The position numbers and the translations under genes are program-made. The notes beneath the pieces were generated by a model, which was not told the origin of the DNA, searched no databases, and saw only the letters and a program-made list of their open reading frames with translations. From the NCBI GenBank assembly GCA_020543525.1, contig JAHYIO010000042.1, positions 738,439 through 802,438 of the forward strand: 64,000 nt of DNA. Reading direction: 5' to 3'. Numbering within the stretch: the first letter of the stretch is position 1; each line of letters starts with the position of its first letter. Shown in pieces: positions 12,006 to 22,582 of this stretch. The DNA is from Coriolopsis trogii. Taxonomy: Eukaryota > Basidiomycota > Agaricomycetes > Polyporales > Polyporaceae.

Positions 12006-12465
12006 TGTCTGGAGACATCATGTCAGAGAAAGCACATATGAGGTGTGGGGGTCGTGGCTTACCCAGAACGGTGGATGGCGGCGGAGGCGATAAGACTCAG
12101 AGGGAGGGAGATGTCAGTCAATCGGTATGGGAGCATATATACCTGCCAGTGGGGAATATATAGAATTTGAAAGGCCGGCGTCATGCTCGGAGGGAAGTAG
12201 CATGCCTCGAGGACGGGAGCCATCGATTTACCTAGACACGCGCGCGGTGAGAGAAGGGGTCTGAGGAGAGGGAACATGGACATGGTTTATAACAAGCAAC
12301 ATATGCCAGTGAGTGTTCACTGTCTGCCGCAATCTTTGCGCGACGGTTCGAGGGGAAGCCTCTTTGACTAGCACGAAGGCGGAGTATCGTAGTATGTACT
12401 ACTGACGTCGGTTATGAGGAAGGCGACTACACGTCTTCGCTGCGTCGCAGTTGCGCTCGCGCCAA
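12006..12465. other. Spacer between HET pseudogene and tRNA-Gln
   Basis: The left part is the former promoter of the HET pseudogene, with TATA-like words CATATATACC (about 12133) and AATATATAG (about 12156). No coding region recognised. Confidence 0.4.
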
Positions 12466-12586
12466 GGCACTATAGTGTAGTGGTTTATCACTTGGGATTT
12501 TGAACGTCATCTCCCAGTGGCCCTCAACCCGTCGCTCGGAGGTGGCAGATCTTCCCAAAACCCAGGTTCGAACCCTGGTAGTGCCT
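12466..12586 (+). tRNA. tRNA-Gln (anticodon TTG) with a 48-bp intron
   Basis: Acceptor stem GGCACTA (12466-12472) pairs with TAGTGCC (12579-12585), followed by discriminator T. The D-arm/A-box ATAGTGTAGTGGTTTATCAC matches the usual eukaryotic tRNA-Gln D-arm, and the T-arm is CCCAGGTTCGAACCCTGGG-like (B box GGTTCGAACCC). The anticodon stem TGGGA (12493-12497) pairs with TCCCA (12553-12557), with TTG at 12500-12502. An intron of about 48 bases (12504-12551) sits one base after the anticodon, the standard position for nuclear tRNA introns. It decodes CAA. Confidence 0.92.
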
Positions 12587-12746
12587 GTCCGTTTTGCACT
12601 CTGCCCATGTGTCCTTCGTCTGCACCGGCGAATCGTACGGCAACCCCGACTTCACCAGGAACATCTTGCTAGCATTTTCACAAGATTCAACCGTCCATTG
12701 TCATTCCTGCTGCCTAGGAGACACCGCAACTACTCCCCGACCCACT

Positions 12747-14096
12747 TCAAGTCGCGATGATTCCGCCTTTCACCATGTTCCACCCGAGCTGCTCGTACGT
12801 CCACCCTAGCACCGTCCCGTCAAGTGCATACGAGTGGTATCTCAGCAGAGATCGATGCATGCCTGGTTTCTTGTGCAGCTGGTTTAAAACGGACATGTCT
12901 TCGTCCGTGAGCTTGACCAACTGGCACGGCGAGACGTCAGCAGAACCCAAGGGTGTTGTGGACGAGAACTGGAAGGACATACAGTGATGTTCTGTCTGAT
13001 TCTCTCTGGATTCTCGCTCTTCGGTATGACGACCGTGCCGCGTTGAACGCCCCAGCTGAGCGCAACCTGACCCGGTGTTGTGTTGTGAGCCTTTGCGATC
13101 CTCAAGACATCTTCATCATCCAAGAAGACCGGTTTGCCTTCGTACTCCTTCGGACGTCCTACAGTGAGTGCGTTCAGGAAAATGTGCGAAGCCGTCTTAC
13201 AATCGACAAGGGTCACGTACCGAGTGGTGAATATGCGGTGATCACGATGCCCTTCTTGTCGCAGTACTCCTTCAGGTCGAACGATGGCAAACACGGGTGA
13301 ATCTCGACTTGGTTGGCCGCCGGAACAATCGTCGCCTCCTTCAGGAGCTCCTCGAGCAGTTTGACCGAGAAGTTCGAGACGCCGATGGATCGGACCTTGC
13401 CCGTACCGAGCAACTTCTCCATCTCCTTCCACGTCTCGATGTACGTCGGACTCTGTCCGTAAGGGATAGGCTTGTTGTCCTCGGTGAACGCCTGCGGCCA
13501 GTGCATGAGATAAAGATCGACATAGTCCATCCCCAGCTTATCGAGGGACTCCTGCAGAGACTCGGCGACGCGGTGATGGTGGTGGTTGGGGAGCTTGGTG
13601 GTCAAGAATATCTCTTCACGTGGCACGCCAGACTCGCGGATCGCTTTCCCAACCTTCTCTTCATTGAAGTACCCGTATGCCTGCGAGTGAGAATGTAGAA
13701 TGTATGTATGCTCAGAGTCATTCACCCAGCAACAGCACTTTGGGTACTGACCGTGTCGATGTGCCTGTATCCCACCTGCCATGCAATGAGTTCAATACGT
13801 GCACGACTTCAATGGATCGCTGCAACACACCTGCAATGCTGTCGTACACATTTGCTCAACGACATCACCGCCACCTGAAGGACCGAGCCAGCATCTGGGA
13901 ATTTGCGGTAGTCGGAGGGTCGTCGAGAAGGTCGAGGACGAAAGCAAAGGGCAAGAAATTCAGATGGGCTCTTGGAACCGGCGCGGACTTGTAACGGAGC
14001 CAACGGTGGTCCTGAGTGTGATATGACTTACCCCATACCCACCGACGGCATTTTGTGACCTGAGTTGAGGCTGAAACTCGGTATGTCTGCCGCCAT
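12747..14096 (-). CDS. Aldo/keto reductase, 320 aa
   Basis: Six exons (14032-14096, 13831-13894, 13752-13775, 13221-13680, 12983-13158, 12747-12920) total 963 bases, that is 320 codons plus stop. The protein starts MAADIPSFSLNSGHKMPSVG and shows the AKR order: GCWLGPSGGG, GYRHIDTAYGY (catalytic Asp and Tyr), FLTTKL (catalytic Lys), YLMHWP (catalytic His), SIGVSNFS, EIHPCLP, AYSPLG and VVIPKSENPERI (NADP-binding). It should be a cytosolic NADPH-dependent reductase of aldehydes or sugars, near the fungal xylose/glycerol/D-arabinose group; the substrate cannot be read from sequence. Exon 3 is only 24 bases. The C-terminus after VKLTDEDMSVLNQL is longer and less conserved than usual. Confidence 0.93.
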
Positions 14097-14196
14097 GACG
14101 CTAGCTGCTTGAAGACCAGAAGAGCCGGCTCGTAAGTACAGAGCAGATGGAGAACTGAAGAGACTCGGAGACGGGAGTCCGTGGACGCACAGCTTG

Positions 14197-14205
14197 ATAT
14201 ATATA
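14197..14205 (-). promoter_or_regulatory. Probable TATA box of the aldo/keto reductase gene
   Basis: TATATATA lies about 100 bases before the ATG at 14096 in the correct direction. No other TATA-like word is closer. Confidence 0.4.
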
Positions 14206-14583
14206 CTCTGAAAGGAGGTTAGCGTTCAGGTACCAATAAGTGATTGGGATTGCCCCTGAGGTCGTATGAATTGCGACCTCCACCGTCCCGGGTCCGAGCC
14301 CACATGACCGTGGTCAGTGCGGGCCGTTCCATGGCACAGTGCCCGTCCCGGGCGTCGATGATGGTGCGAAATCAACTGGAGCTCAAGACAAGGCGCGATA
14401 CAAACTCGGAAGTCAACTGAGGGTATAGACTGATGACGCATGTATCGTTTGTGCAAACTCGCGATAGACGCTGGCCAACAAGCTCGCGCAGTACACGTTC
14501 AGAATGTCTGGCAAATATTCGACAGGATCGATATGGATGACGTTCGTCTCCGTGCGTGAGTCCTTATCTCGATCGTGTCCTTC

Positions 14584-16539
14584 TCAAATCCACCCAGAGC
14601 GTCCGCTGGTAGTATCTGTGCTCGCCGCCGTAGCGACTCTGCTCACTCCGTTGATCCTGCAGTGTCCTTCGAACCTGATGTCCAACTCGTACACCTCCGC
14701 AACCTTGGACTCGGCCAGAGTGCCAGCGCATGTGTAGCTGAAAGACAGCCTGACCTGCTTCTCTTTGCTCCCAAACGTCGTCCGCGCGTTCCTCCACGAT
14801 TGCACCAGCATGGACTCGTCCGGGACGACATCCTGCGGGGGTTCCACCCCGATCGCCGGGAGACCGTCTTTGCGAGCCGCGTTCGAGTCCTCGAGTAACA
14901 CCGAATCCAACTCGGCGTCGAATCGTGCACAAGCCCAGAGCTGCGCGAGCTGCATCGAGCTCGACATGTCCAGCGGACACACCCCAAAGTGCACCGTGAA
15001 CGACTCGTATCCGACGAAGGAGATGCTCCTGTAGTCTCCGGGATCCTGCAGTCGGAAGCCGCCTTGCGGGATCTTGGGTTCCATGAACCCCATGCCTCGC
15101 AGCCTCGCCCGGCTCCGTTCGGACAGGATGATCGTGCAAGGCGGCTCGAAGAAGATCATAGAGGAGTGAACATCCGAGGGCGAGGACGGCGTGGTAGAGA
15201 TGGAGCGCGGCACCCGAAGCCGCGCCATGCTCTCTGGAGGATGCGAGTGAACGTGCACCTCTCGAGAGGTGGGTAGCACCGACATCCGGGCCTGATTTCG
15301 GGACGGCTGTCGATAGTGCGCGGTCGACCCGCTGGCAGAGCCGATGGACAGACGCGTGCCACGGTGGTAGAAATTTCTCCGCCCCCCTTGGGCGATGTAG
15401 CCACCGACGTAGTACTTGCTGCTCGTGCTCAGTCGTGGATGGGACCGCAGATACAGCGCGATCAGCCGGCCTTTGCTGTCCTCGCATGCCAACAGCGCGA
15501 GCGCAGCGTCCACGAATGACGTATGGGCGACGCTGACCATAGGGAAGGTCGTCCGTAGCCCAAAGCTGGTGGTCGTGTACTCGGGAACGGTGCCGCGGAT
15601 GTTCAGCCTGTCTGCGAACTGCTCGAGGGGGATGGGGCTGATGTCGGCACAGTTCGCGAAATCGGCGGGACTGGAGGCGAGGAGCGTTTCGGCCCGAGAC
15701 TGAGGTTCGTAGTCGTGCTCGCGCGCAGACTCGACAAACGTGCCAGAGCTGTAGTCCTCGAGGATGCGTCCCCACGCAAAGATACTTTGATCGGGGGATT
15801 TCTTGATGATCTCCTCCTGCAAGCGCACGAACGCGTGTCGTCCCTCTCCGTAAATGGTGGGCATGTACACTCCGAAGATGCCCATGAGAGAATACGCCTC
15901 GTCCTCGCTGCGCGTGGTCTTTCTCCCTGCAGCCCACGACATGCGGCACGCGACGCTGACGTCCTCCAGCGTCCGCTTGTGAGTGAGGACGCGACGGTCG
16001 ATGCCGGTCACTTTCTCAAGGAGCGAGGCTAAGCGCCATTTGGCACCGATGACCTCCCAGTCCTTTGAGAGGAAGATGACCGAGTGGGGGGCAATGAGCT
16101 CCTGCAGAGTCCACCCCCGCTTGAACCAGTTGCTCTTGCGGAAGGCGGACTTGGGCGCGCTGCAGTCCTCGCCGCTGGGTACGTCGTGCAAGAGCGCGTA
16201 GCACATCGCCGCGCTGCGATAGTAGACGTACATGGAGTTGATCGCCTCGGAGAGCTGCGCGCTGTTCGACTTGTCGATGCAGCACGTGTCCACCCACAGC
16301 CAGCGGAATCCGTCGCGACGCGCACGGGCGCAGGCACTGCGGATTTTGAGTGACGGTCTGCGAAACGCGCGATCGCTCGCGCGGCGGAGCACTCCGCGCG
16401 AGCTCTTGGAGCCGATGCACGGGGTGTCCTCGAAGGTCTGTTCGTCTTCGCCCCAGACGTGGGACAGGATAGCATAGGAAACCTCGTTCGGGGTCTCGAA
16501 CCACTTGAGCTCGATCTTCTCGGTGTTCAGTAGCCACAT
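14584..16539 (-). CDS. HET-domain protein, 651 aa
   Basis: One exon. It opens MWLLNTEKIELKWF and carries YAILSHVWGEDEQTF, WLWVDTCCIDKSNSAQLSEAI, WFKRGWTLQELIAP, VACRMSWAAGRKTTRSEDEA and YSLMGIFGVYMPTIYGEG, the full run of HET motifs. The C-terminal half aligns with the other HET genes of the window (RAETLLASSPADFANCADIS, LLACEDSKGRLIALYLR). It has an extra segment of about 27 residues (IGSKSSRGVLRRASDRAFRR) between the first two HET blocks that the 1642 paralogue lacks. A TATAAG word at 16689-16694, about 150 bases before the start, is a candidate TATA element. The role in non-self recognition is inferred from family. Confidence 0.88.
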   Translation of the reverse strand: MWLLNTEKIELKWFETPNEVSYAILSHVWGEDEQTFEDTPCIGSKSSRGVLRRASDRAFRRPSLKIRSACARARRDGFRWLWVDTCCIDKSNSAQLSEAINSMYVYYRSAAMCYALLHDVPSGEDCSAPKSAFRKSNWFKRGWTLQELIAPHSVIFLSKDWEVIGAKWRLASLLEKVTGIDRRVLTHKRTLEDVSVACRMSWAAGRKTTRSEDEAYSLMGIFGVYMPTIYGEGRHAFVRLQEEIIKKSPDQSIFAWGRILEDYSSGTFVESAREHDYEPQSRAETLLASSPADFANCADISPIPLEQFADRLNIRGTVPEYTTTSFGLRTTFPMVSVAHTSFVDAALALLACEDSKGRLIALYLRSHPRLSTSSKYYVGGYIAQGGRRNFYHRGTRLSIGSASGSTAHYRQPSRNQARMSVLPTSREVHVHSHPPESMARLRVPRSISTTPSSPSDVHSSMIFFEPPCTIILSERSRARLRGMGFMEPKIPQGGFRLQDPGDYRSISFVGYESFTVHFGVCPLDMSSSMQLAQLWACARFDAELDSVLLEDSNAARKDGLPAIGVEPPQDVVPDESMLVQSWRNARTTFGSKEKQVRLSFSYTCAGTLAESKVAEVYELDIRFEGHCRINGVSRVATAASTDTTSGRSGWI

Positions 16540-17899
16540 TGTCTACTGGCGATTGTTGTAAGCGACAAGAACGATCAGGCTGCTGAGTCACATACCAAGA
16601 ACCGGATTGACAGGCCACAGACGTGAAATCCGCTACAAGGTGAGATAGGAACAGCTGTGGGTGCACGGGAGGCGGCCTGTCAAGCACTTATAAGGAGGGA
16701 TATCTGAGGGCAATGTACAAACGAGCCGTGTCCGAGGCCATGATGACTCGAAGTCTTCTCGAGCATCTAGTTGGAAACCGATGGAGATCGGAAGTTGTAG
16801 TGGGCAATCAGCGGCCTCGATTTGGAATAAGGAGACGACGAGGCGTGGTATCTCATTTGCAGCGAACGTCCGTACAGAAACAAGTTCGCTGCAGGTTGCG
16901 GGTTACGCTGCGTGTGGTCGTGATAGCAGTGAGGATTAGCACGAGTACACCAATTGTTGCGGTGCAAGTACTTCCCAAGTACTAAGGCGTCTGAGCAGCG
17001 ATGCCACCCTCTTGTCGCGGCAGTACGTTCGAGTGCTGCCGACATGGAAGACGGCTCCGAAAGAGAGCATATCACATAATATGGGCCGGGGTGTCATGGA
17101 TTTGCCAAGGGCACCTGCTCAGGATGATGCCCTCGCGATAGACGATGTCACGGCGAAGTTAAATGGAGGTCTTGCGGTATTGGAATCGAAGCACTCGCGC
17201 ACCGCAAAGGCCGTGCTTCTTGTCGCATCATCGCCTCCATTCTTCCGTTGGTTCGCTGGTCGCCGGTACGTCATCCGTCATAACTCGACAGGAGGGCGCG
17301 AGGTACGAAGTTGGTCGCTTACGGCGGCGTGACGCGAAGGGAAGGTTTACGAGGGGTACACATCCCTGCTCGATGGTATTGAGTCCACGAAGCACTTGAA
17401 TGACTCGAATTGAGCGAAACTTGGAAGCTGGTGTCGCTATGGCAGAGCCCGCTCGTCGTCGTTGGTCTTGGGACGAGGTCAAGAGGCAGCCACCTAATGT
17501 CCATCGTGCGCGCGTCAATTGCCTCGAAGCAAGACTCACCTGATGATGCTGACGTCGAAGGCAGGCACTGATACAATGAGTACAGCATTGCATTGCTCTA
17601 AGAGAGCAGTGAGAGTGTGAGAACGATATTCAGCGGTGGCCGATGTCGTTGACTCCCGCGGGCATCGGGAGCCAGGGAGCATCATAGGCTCTAGTATGGG
17701 GCATCGGCACGATAGTGGGATGGCCGTGACGGATGAGTCCGCTCAGCCGGAGACATGTCAATACCTGTTGGGAGAGCAGTGAGCGATACCTGCCATGTAC
17801 TACTCAGCCTACGCACCATCGAGTAGTATTCTCGGAGACTGATGCCACAGGAATCATTGTCAGTGGAGAGAGAACTACACATACCGCCGTTCACGTCCG
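16540..17899. other. Gene-poor spacer
   Basis: Apart from the HET promoter at the left edge I see no gene. Short frames on both strands have no domain features and no convincing splice chain. Confidence 0.4.
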
Positions 17900-18847
17900 T
17901 CAGGGTTGGGTTTTTCGTGCAGCCATACTGGGAATGATGCCACTCGTGGTTGAAGTGCAAGGTGAGGCCGCAAGCAGCGTGCAGGCGACGGGAGGAGACC
18001 AAGTGACATGTGACAGGTCACACTGTGGCTGAAGACTTAGGATGTGGTCCCCAACTTTCTGGGCAAGTTGTGTGTAGCGACTTTCTCTCATTGATGCTGT
18101 GAATGCAGCACCGATTTGATATTTCTCATAGCCACGCAGCACCACTGTACTGCGCTGCAGCTCGTAGTACGGGACGTTGTGACAGACTGGGGAGATGTAG
18201 AGTCTGACGAGGTAGGAGGCTGAACAGCGTTGGAGAATGCAGGCGCGAGTCGCGAGGATAGACTGTGCTGCACTCACTGCATCGCGACCGTGATAGAATA
18301 CGAGGTCGGTTACAGGTACGAAACGCGGCCAGACACTGGCCAGACGTGAGTCGCTCGCTGTGGTCTGCCTTGGAATGACAGCGTTGCTCACATCCGATCG
18401 CGACCGACGGGCCATTGTGGCGTGTACGAAGGAGATGGGTTGGACGTGGGAGGCGTCGCGACGGTGTACACCTTCACCTTGCGGCACCACACGTTTGCGT
18501 ACACACAGTGGTCGCTGAAGCTCGAGTACGTGCGGCGTCGACTGATAGAGAGTTTGTACGTGATTTATAGTTGCTGGCGATGGGATGGGCGCAGGCAAAA
18601 GGCAGATGGTAGTGATCGACATCACAGCACCGTCATTCTGCGGAGGCAGGAGCGGTCGCGCCCACTGGGCGAACGGTGGCACAAGCAGCGACGTCCCTTG
18701 GATGCTCGTGCCAGAAGGTAGTAGGAGGGAAATCATGTTGACCCCCTTGGCGCGCATGGGTGATAGCAGCACATGCGTGTGACAGACAGGGCGATTGTGA
18801 GGCGGTGGACGTTGTGGCGCAACACGGACTATCGAATTGGTTGTCAC
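17900..18847 (-). CDS. Doubtful open frame, 315 codons
   Basis: An uninterrupted frame reading MTTNSIVRVAPQRPPPHNRP to IIPSMAARKTQP. Its composition (many Ser, Val, Pro and Cys, no hydrophobic core pattern) and the lack of any known motif make it a weak candidate. A possible intron (GTGAGTGCAG to GCTGTTCAG, about 18223-18287) inside it would redirect the frame. It lies in an otherwise empty 2.6-kb spacer upstream of noxR and on the opposite strand, so it may be chance or an unannotated lineage-specific gene. Confidence 0.2.
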   Translation of the reverse strand: MTTNSIVRVAPQRPPPHNRPVCHTHVLLSPMRAKGVNMISLLLPSGTSIQGTSLLVPPFAQWARPLLPPQNDGAVMSITTICLLPAPIPSPATINHVQTLYQSTPHVLELQRPLCVRKRVVPQGEGVHRRDASHVQPISFVHATMARRSRSDVSNAVIPRQTTASDSRLASVWPRFVPVTDLVFYHGRDAVSAAQSILATRACILQRCSASYLVRLYISPVCHNVPYYELQRSTVVLRGYEKYQIGAAFTASMRESRYTQLAQKVGDHILSLQPQCDLSHVTWSPPVACTLLAASPCTSTTSGIIPSMAARKTQP

Positions 18848-19180
18848 TTGGGTGTATAGTAGGGTTAGTCAACGTGAGACATGAAAGAGAGCGGAGGTTA
18901 AAGGAGGAGAGGCAGTGGTCGTGATGGCGACGGAGATCTGATTGGCTGATGGGCGGGTGCTGGACGTGTCTGGGACCGGCGCGGCCGAGCTGGCTGCTCG
19001 TCCTACGCACTCTTTCTTATTCACGCCATTCAGCTTCGCACCGACTCTGTCGCCCTTGTCGCCCTCCTCTCCTTCTCCCCGCGTCCGGCACGCTCCTTAC
19101 GACTCCCGACGTTCCCCATCCGTTCCCATCGCCCCCGCTAATCGCCCGTCCGCCTCTTGCCACTCGTCCACCACCACTCC
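18848..19180 (+). promoter_or_regulatory. noxR upstream region
   Basis: The 5' region of the noxR gene. It contains a partial telobox-like word TAGGGTTAG near 18860 and a pyrimidine-rich run up to the ATG at 19181. No TATA box is evident. Confidence 0.35.
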
Positions 19181-21024
19181 ATGTCCCTCAAGGCGGAACT
19201 CGAGACCTGGGCTGCCGCCCTCCAGGCCTACGACCAGGAAGACTTTGAAAAGTCCCTCGAGCTCTTCTCCCAGATCGCTGACTCGTCCAAGATCCTCACC
19301 AACATCGGCCTCATCTATGCCACCCTCGGCGAGCACGAGGCCGCCGTAGAGCAGTTCACCGCCGCAACAGAGCTCGACCAGTATCTTGCCGTAGCGTGAG
19401 TCCCCCCTGACTATCCCTCCCCTCTCAGCCCAGCAACCATCGTGGTCGCTCCCCCACAGCTAACCATCCCTCTCCAGCTACTTCCAATGCGGCGTCTCCA
19501 ACTTCCTCCTCACCCGCTACGATCTCGCCTACAATGACTTCTCCTCCGCCCTCCTCTACCTCCGTGGCAACCCCTTCATCAACTACGAACAGCTCGGCCT
19601 CAAGTTCAAGCTCTTCGCCGCAGAAGTCCTCTTCAACCGGGGTCTCACCCAGATCTACATGGGCAACATGCAGGAAGGCCTCGCTGACATGGAGGACGCC
19701 CGCCGCGAAAAGGCCACAGAGGAGCACGGCGTCATCGACGATGCCATCCAAGACCGCGGAGAGGGCTACACCGTCTTCAGTATCGTGCGTCCCTCCCTCT
19801 TCTTCTCTCCCCTCCCATCCTCATCTCCCCCCCCCATCCAGCCCGTCGGCGTCCTCTACCGTCCCGCCCAGAAGAAGCTCGAGAACTCCAAAGCCCGTGA
19901 CTTTCTTGGAAAGGCCAAGCTCGTCGCCGCCGAGTCCACCAACGACTTGTTCACAGAGTTCACCGGCGTCGCCCGCTTGAAACAGGGCATCACCCCTACC
20001 GGCGTCTTCCTCGATGATGGTCCCCAAGCCGCCCTCACTCGCGCCGCCACCGTAGCCGCCCCGTCCGTCAACGTCCCCAGTACGTGTTTCCTGCCCCCGT
20101 GTCTCACTGCATCCTGACCATCGACCAGAACCCGCGAACGGCGACGACCCCAAGCCGTCTCCTGCCCTCCAGCGCGCCAAGACGACGATCACCGTGCCCT
20201 CGGACGCCCGCGAACGCATCCGCGCAGCAGCAGCCTCTCCCGCTCCTGCCCCTCCCGCAAAGACGTCCCCGACCGGCCCCTCGGGCCCTTCCCTCGCTCG
20301 CAGCGCAACCTCGGCCGGGACTGGCCGTGGGCCCCCGGTCCCGTCCGGCCTCAACGGTCCTACGCGCGGGTTGAGCATCCGCAAGGGCGGCTCGCCCACC
20401 GGCCCAGGCTCGCAACAGGCGCAGCAAGGAGGCGGCGCACGCATGACCGAGTTTTACGACGACTACCTCGACGGCTACACGGGCGATCAGGCCGAAGAGG
20501 TTCCCCCCCTCCCGCCGAGCGCCGAGGGTCGCGTCGCCAACTGGGCCAAGGGTGTCAACCCTCGCGCGCGCCCCAGTGCGCCCCCAAGCAGTTACGGCGG
20601 CGCGAGTCTCGCCGGAGGAGGGTCCGTCCGCCGGAAGCTCTCCCGGCGTGGCACGACGAGCCGCTCTGGCTCTCGCGCCGGGAGCTCGTTCTACGGCGGG
20701 TACGAGGAGGAGGAGGAAGGGTACGTGTCGGGCGAGTACGAGGACGTGTTCGAGATGGTCAAGATCCGCGTCAAGCTCTACTACCGCGAGGACGTGCGCG
20801 GGATGGCGCTCCTGCCCGAGACGCCCTTCGAGGAGTTCATGGACATGGTCTGCCGCAAGTTTGGCGTCGTCCCCGGCGCGCTCGGCATGAAGTTCAAGGA
20901 CGAGGACGGCGGAAAGGTCACGCTCCGGGACGAGATGGACTATGAGCTCGCCATCGAGACCGCCCGCCATCACGCCAAGGGCCGCCCAGAGGGTCGGCTC
21001 GAGATCTGGTGCTTGGACGAGTGA
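19181..21024 (+). CDS. noxR: NoxR, p67phox-like regulator of fungal NADPH oxidase, 551 aa
   Basis: Four exons (19181-19395, 19478-19784, 19842-20079, 20129-21024) sum to 1656 bases. Residues 1-170 form TPR repeats (LKAELETWAAALQAYDQED, LTNIGLIYATLGEHEAAVEQ, AYFQCGVSNFLLTRYDLAY) ending in the NoxR-typical NYEQLGLKFKLFAAEVLFN; the activation segment PVGVLYRPAQKKLE follows. A Pro/Ser/Gly-rich linker leads to a C-terminal PB1 domain (VKIRVKLYYREDVRGMALL, then VTLRDEMDYELAI). In filamentous fungi NoxR binds Rac and activates NoxA/NoxB at the plasma membrane, with PB1 contacting Cdc24 or Bem1. As in other fungal NoxR proteins there is no SH3 domain. Domain order, length and start all fit the family. 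Confidence 0.92.
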
Positions 21025-21366
21025 GCGTCCGTGATGTGCCCTCCCTCTCACTCTCTGCCATTACCTCACGCGCTCTCCTTCTCGTTAATTATGCACGGTG
21101 TAGAGTTCCCTCACAGTCCTTGCTCCCGTCTGCGTCTGTATACTGGTCTGCTTCTCTCGGTCTCCTCTGCTCAAAGGCCTGCCGCCGCCTTGTTGTGTCA
21201 CGTCTATATTATAGTGGTAATGCGATTCACTCGCGGTGCTTTGGATTCGAGCCAGGTGCGGCGTATGCGTGATGTGTGACAACGACGCGGCGTCAACTTG
21301 CTCCTGACGCGAGCCTAGGGGCTACTGGACGCCTTTCGCTCGACGAGCGGTACCACCGGCCCCGAG

Positions 21367-22578
21367 ATGCAGTCTCGTTACTTTTCTTGCAGCCCGAGCT
21401 CGAGCCCAGTTGCGAGCCCTACTCAGCAGCGGGACAAGCAGCCCAAGACCCGGCGCCGCGTCAGGAACGTCGCTGAAGACGAAAGACAAGTGCTCGCTGT
21501 GCCGACGATGATCTCAAGTCGCTTCTTCCGACCGCCGCCTCGCAGTGATGTCTCGGACGCGGACAGCGGTCTCAGCCTTTTCCGCGACGAGTTCCTCGAG
21601 GCCATGCTTGAGCTCTACCGCGCGAAGCCCATCCTGATCCAAGGTGGGTTCGACCGGCACTGTCCGCAACTCACTCACAGACACTGGCAGAACACGTCTC
21701 CTCCGACCCATGGAAGGTCCTCGTCGCCGCCACGCTTCTCAACAAGACCGCAGGCAAGCTCGCCGTGCCCGTCTTCTTCGACATCGTCGGCCGCTGGCCC
21801 ACCCCCGCGGCCCTCGCGCGAGGTCAGTCCCGCTCGTAACGTACACGTTGCAGCCGTCGCAGCTGATCCTCGTGCGTTCTCTCTAGCCCCCCTCGCGCCC
21901 CTCCACGAGGTGCTGCGAGACCTCGGCTTCGGCCGCACACGGGCACAGCGGCTGCGAGACATCTCGCACACCTTCCTCGTCGATCCCCCGGACCCGTCCC
22001 GTCCGCGCCCGTCGCGGGGCCATACCACCGCGCTCTTTCTCCCGTCCTCCCTGTCGTTCCGCACGGCGGAAGAGGGCAGTGGGCCGCGAGTGAGCGCGCG
22101 GAGGGTGCGCTACCCGCCGACGCCCGTGTCGCACGTCCCCGGCTGCGGGCCGTACGCGCTCGACTCGTATCGCATCTTCTGCCCGTCGTCCTGCGCTGAC
22201 GAGTGGAGAGCTGTCCGGCCGAGCGACAAGGAGCTCGTCAGGTACCTCGTGAGTGCGTCCCCCCCGGATCGCAGCGTTGCGTTCTGCTGCTGCCCTTTCT
22301 TTGCCGCGATGCTGATGCTGGACTAGCGATGGCGCTGGGCTGTCGATGCGTACCGCACATGGGACGCTGTGTATGGTCCCGGAGAGTCGATCGATCTCGC
22401 GTATGTTCGCGAGCTCACCGCTACCCTCCGCGCGTCCGAGCCTGGTCATGAGAAGTGCAAGCGCCCAGCCGCATCGAACATGGGTCGTAGCATGCGTTCT
22501 CTCGACGAGACTGGCATGAGCCCTAGCTCAGCTTCCCGGCGCAGCCTGTCGGACGTGCCCCGCTCGACTCTTGGCTGA
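21367..22578 (+). CDS. MBD4-like HhH-GPD DNA glycosylase, 340 aa
   Basis: Four exons (21367-21643, 21691-21822, 21887-22248, 22327-22578) give 340 codons. The core reads DPWKVLVAATLLNKTAGKLA, LHEVLRDLGFGRTRAQRLRD and HVPGCGPYALDSYRIFC, the helix-hairpin-helix plus GPD pattern of MBD4/Thp-type thymine glycosylases; the Asp of LDSYRIF (codon near 22162) is the expected catalytic residue. Such enzymes remove T or U from G mismatches left by deamination of methylated or normal cytosine, in the nucleus. There is no methyl-CpG-binding domain, as is usual in fungi. A family-atypical insert (about 50 residues, Ser/Pro/Arg-rich) separates the helical block from the HhH. The downstream ATG at 21508 is an alternative start. 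Confidence 0.85.
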
Positions 22579-22582
22579 ACAT

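Noticed and set aside
17900..18847. 315-codon open frame as a confident gene
   Set aside because: No motif, odd composition and a splice-like site inside; kept only as a low-confidence entry.
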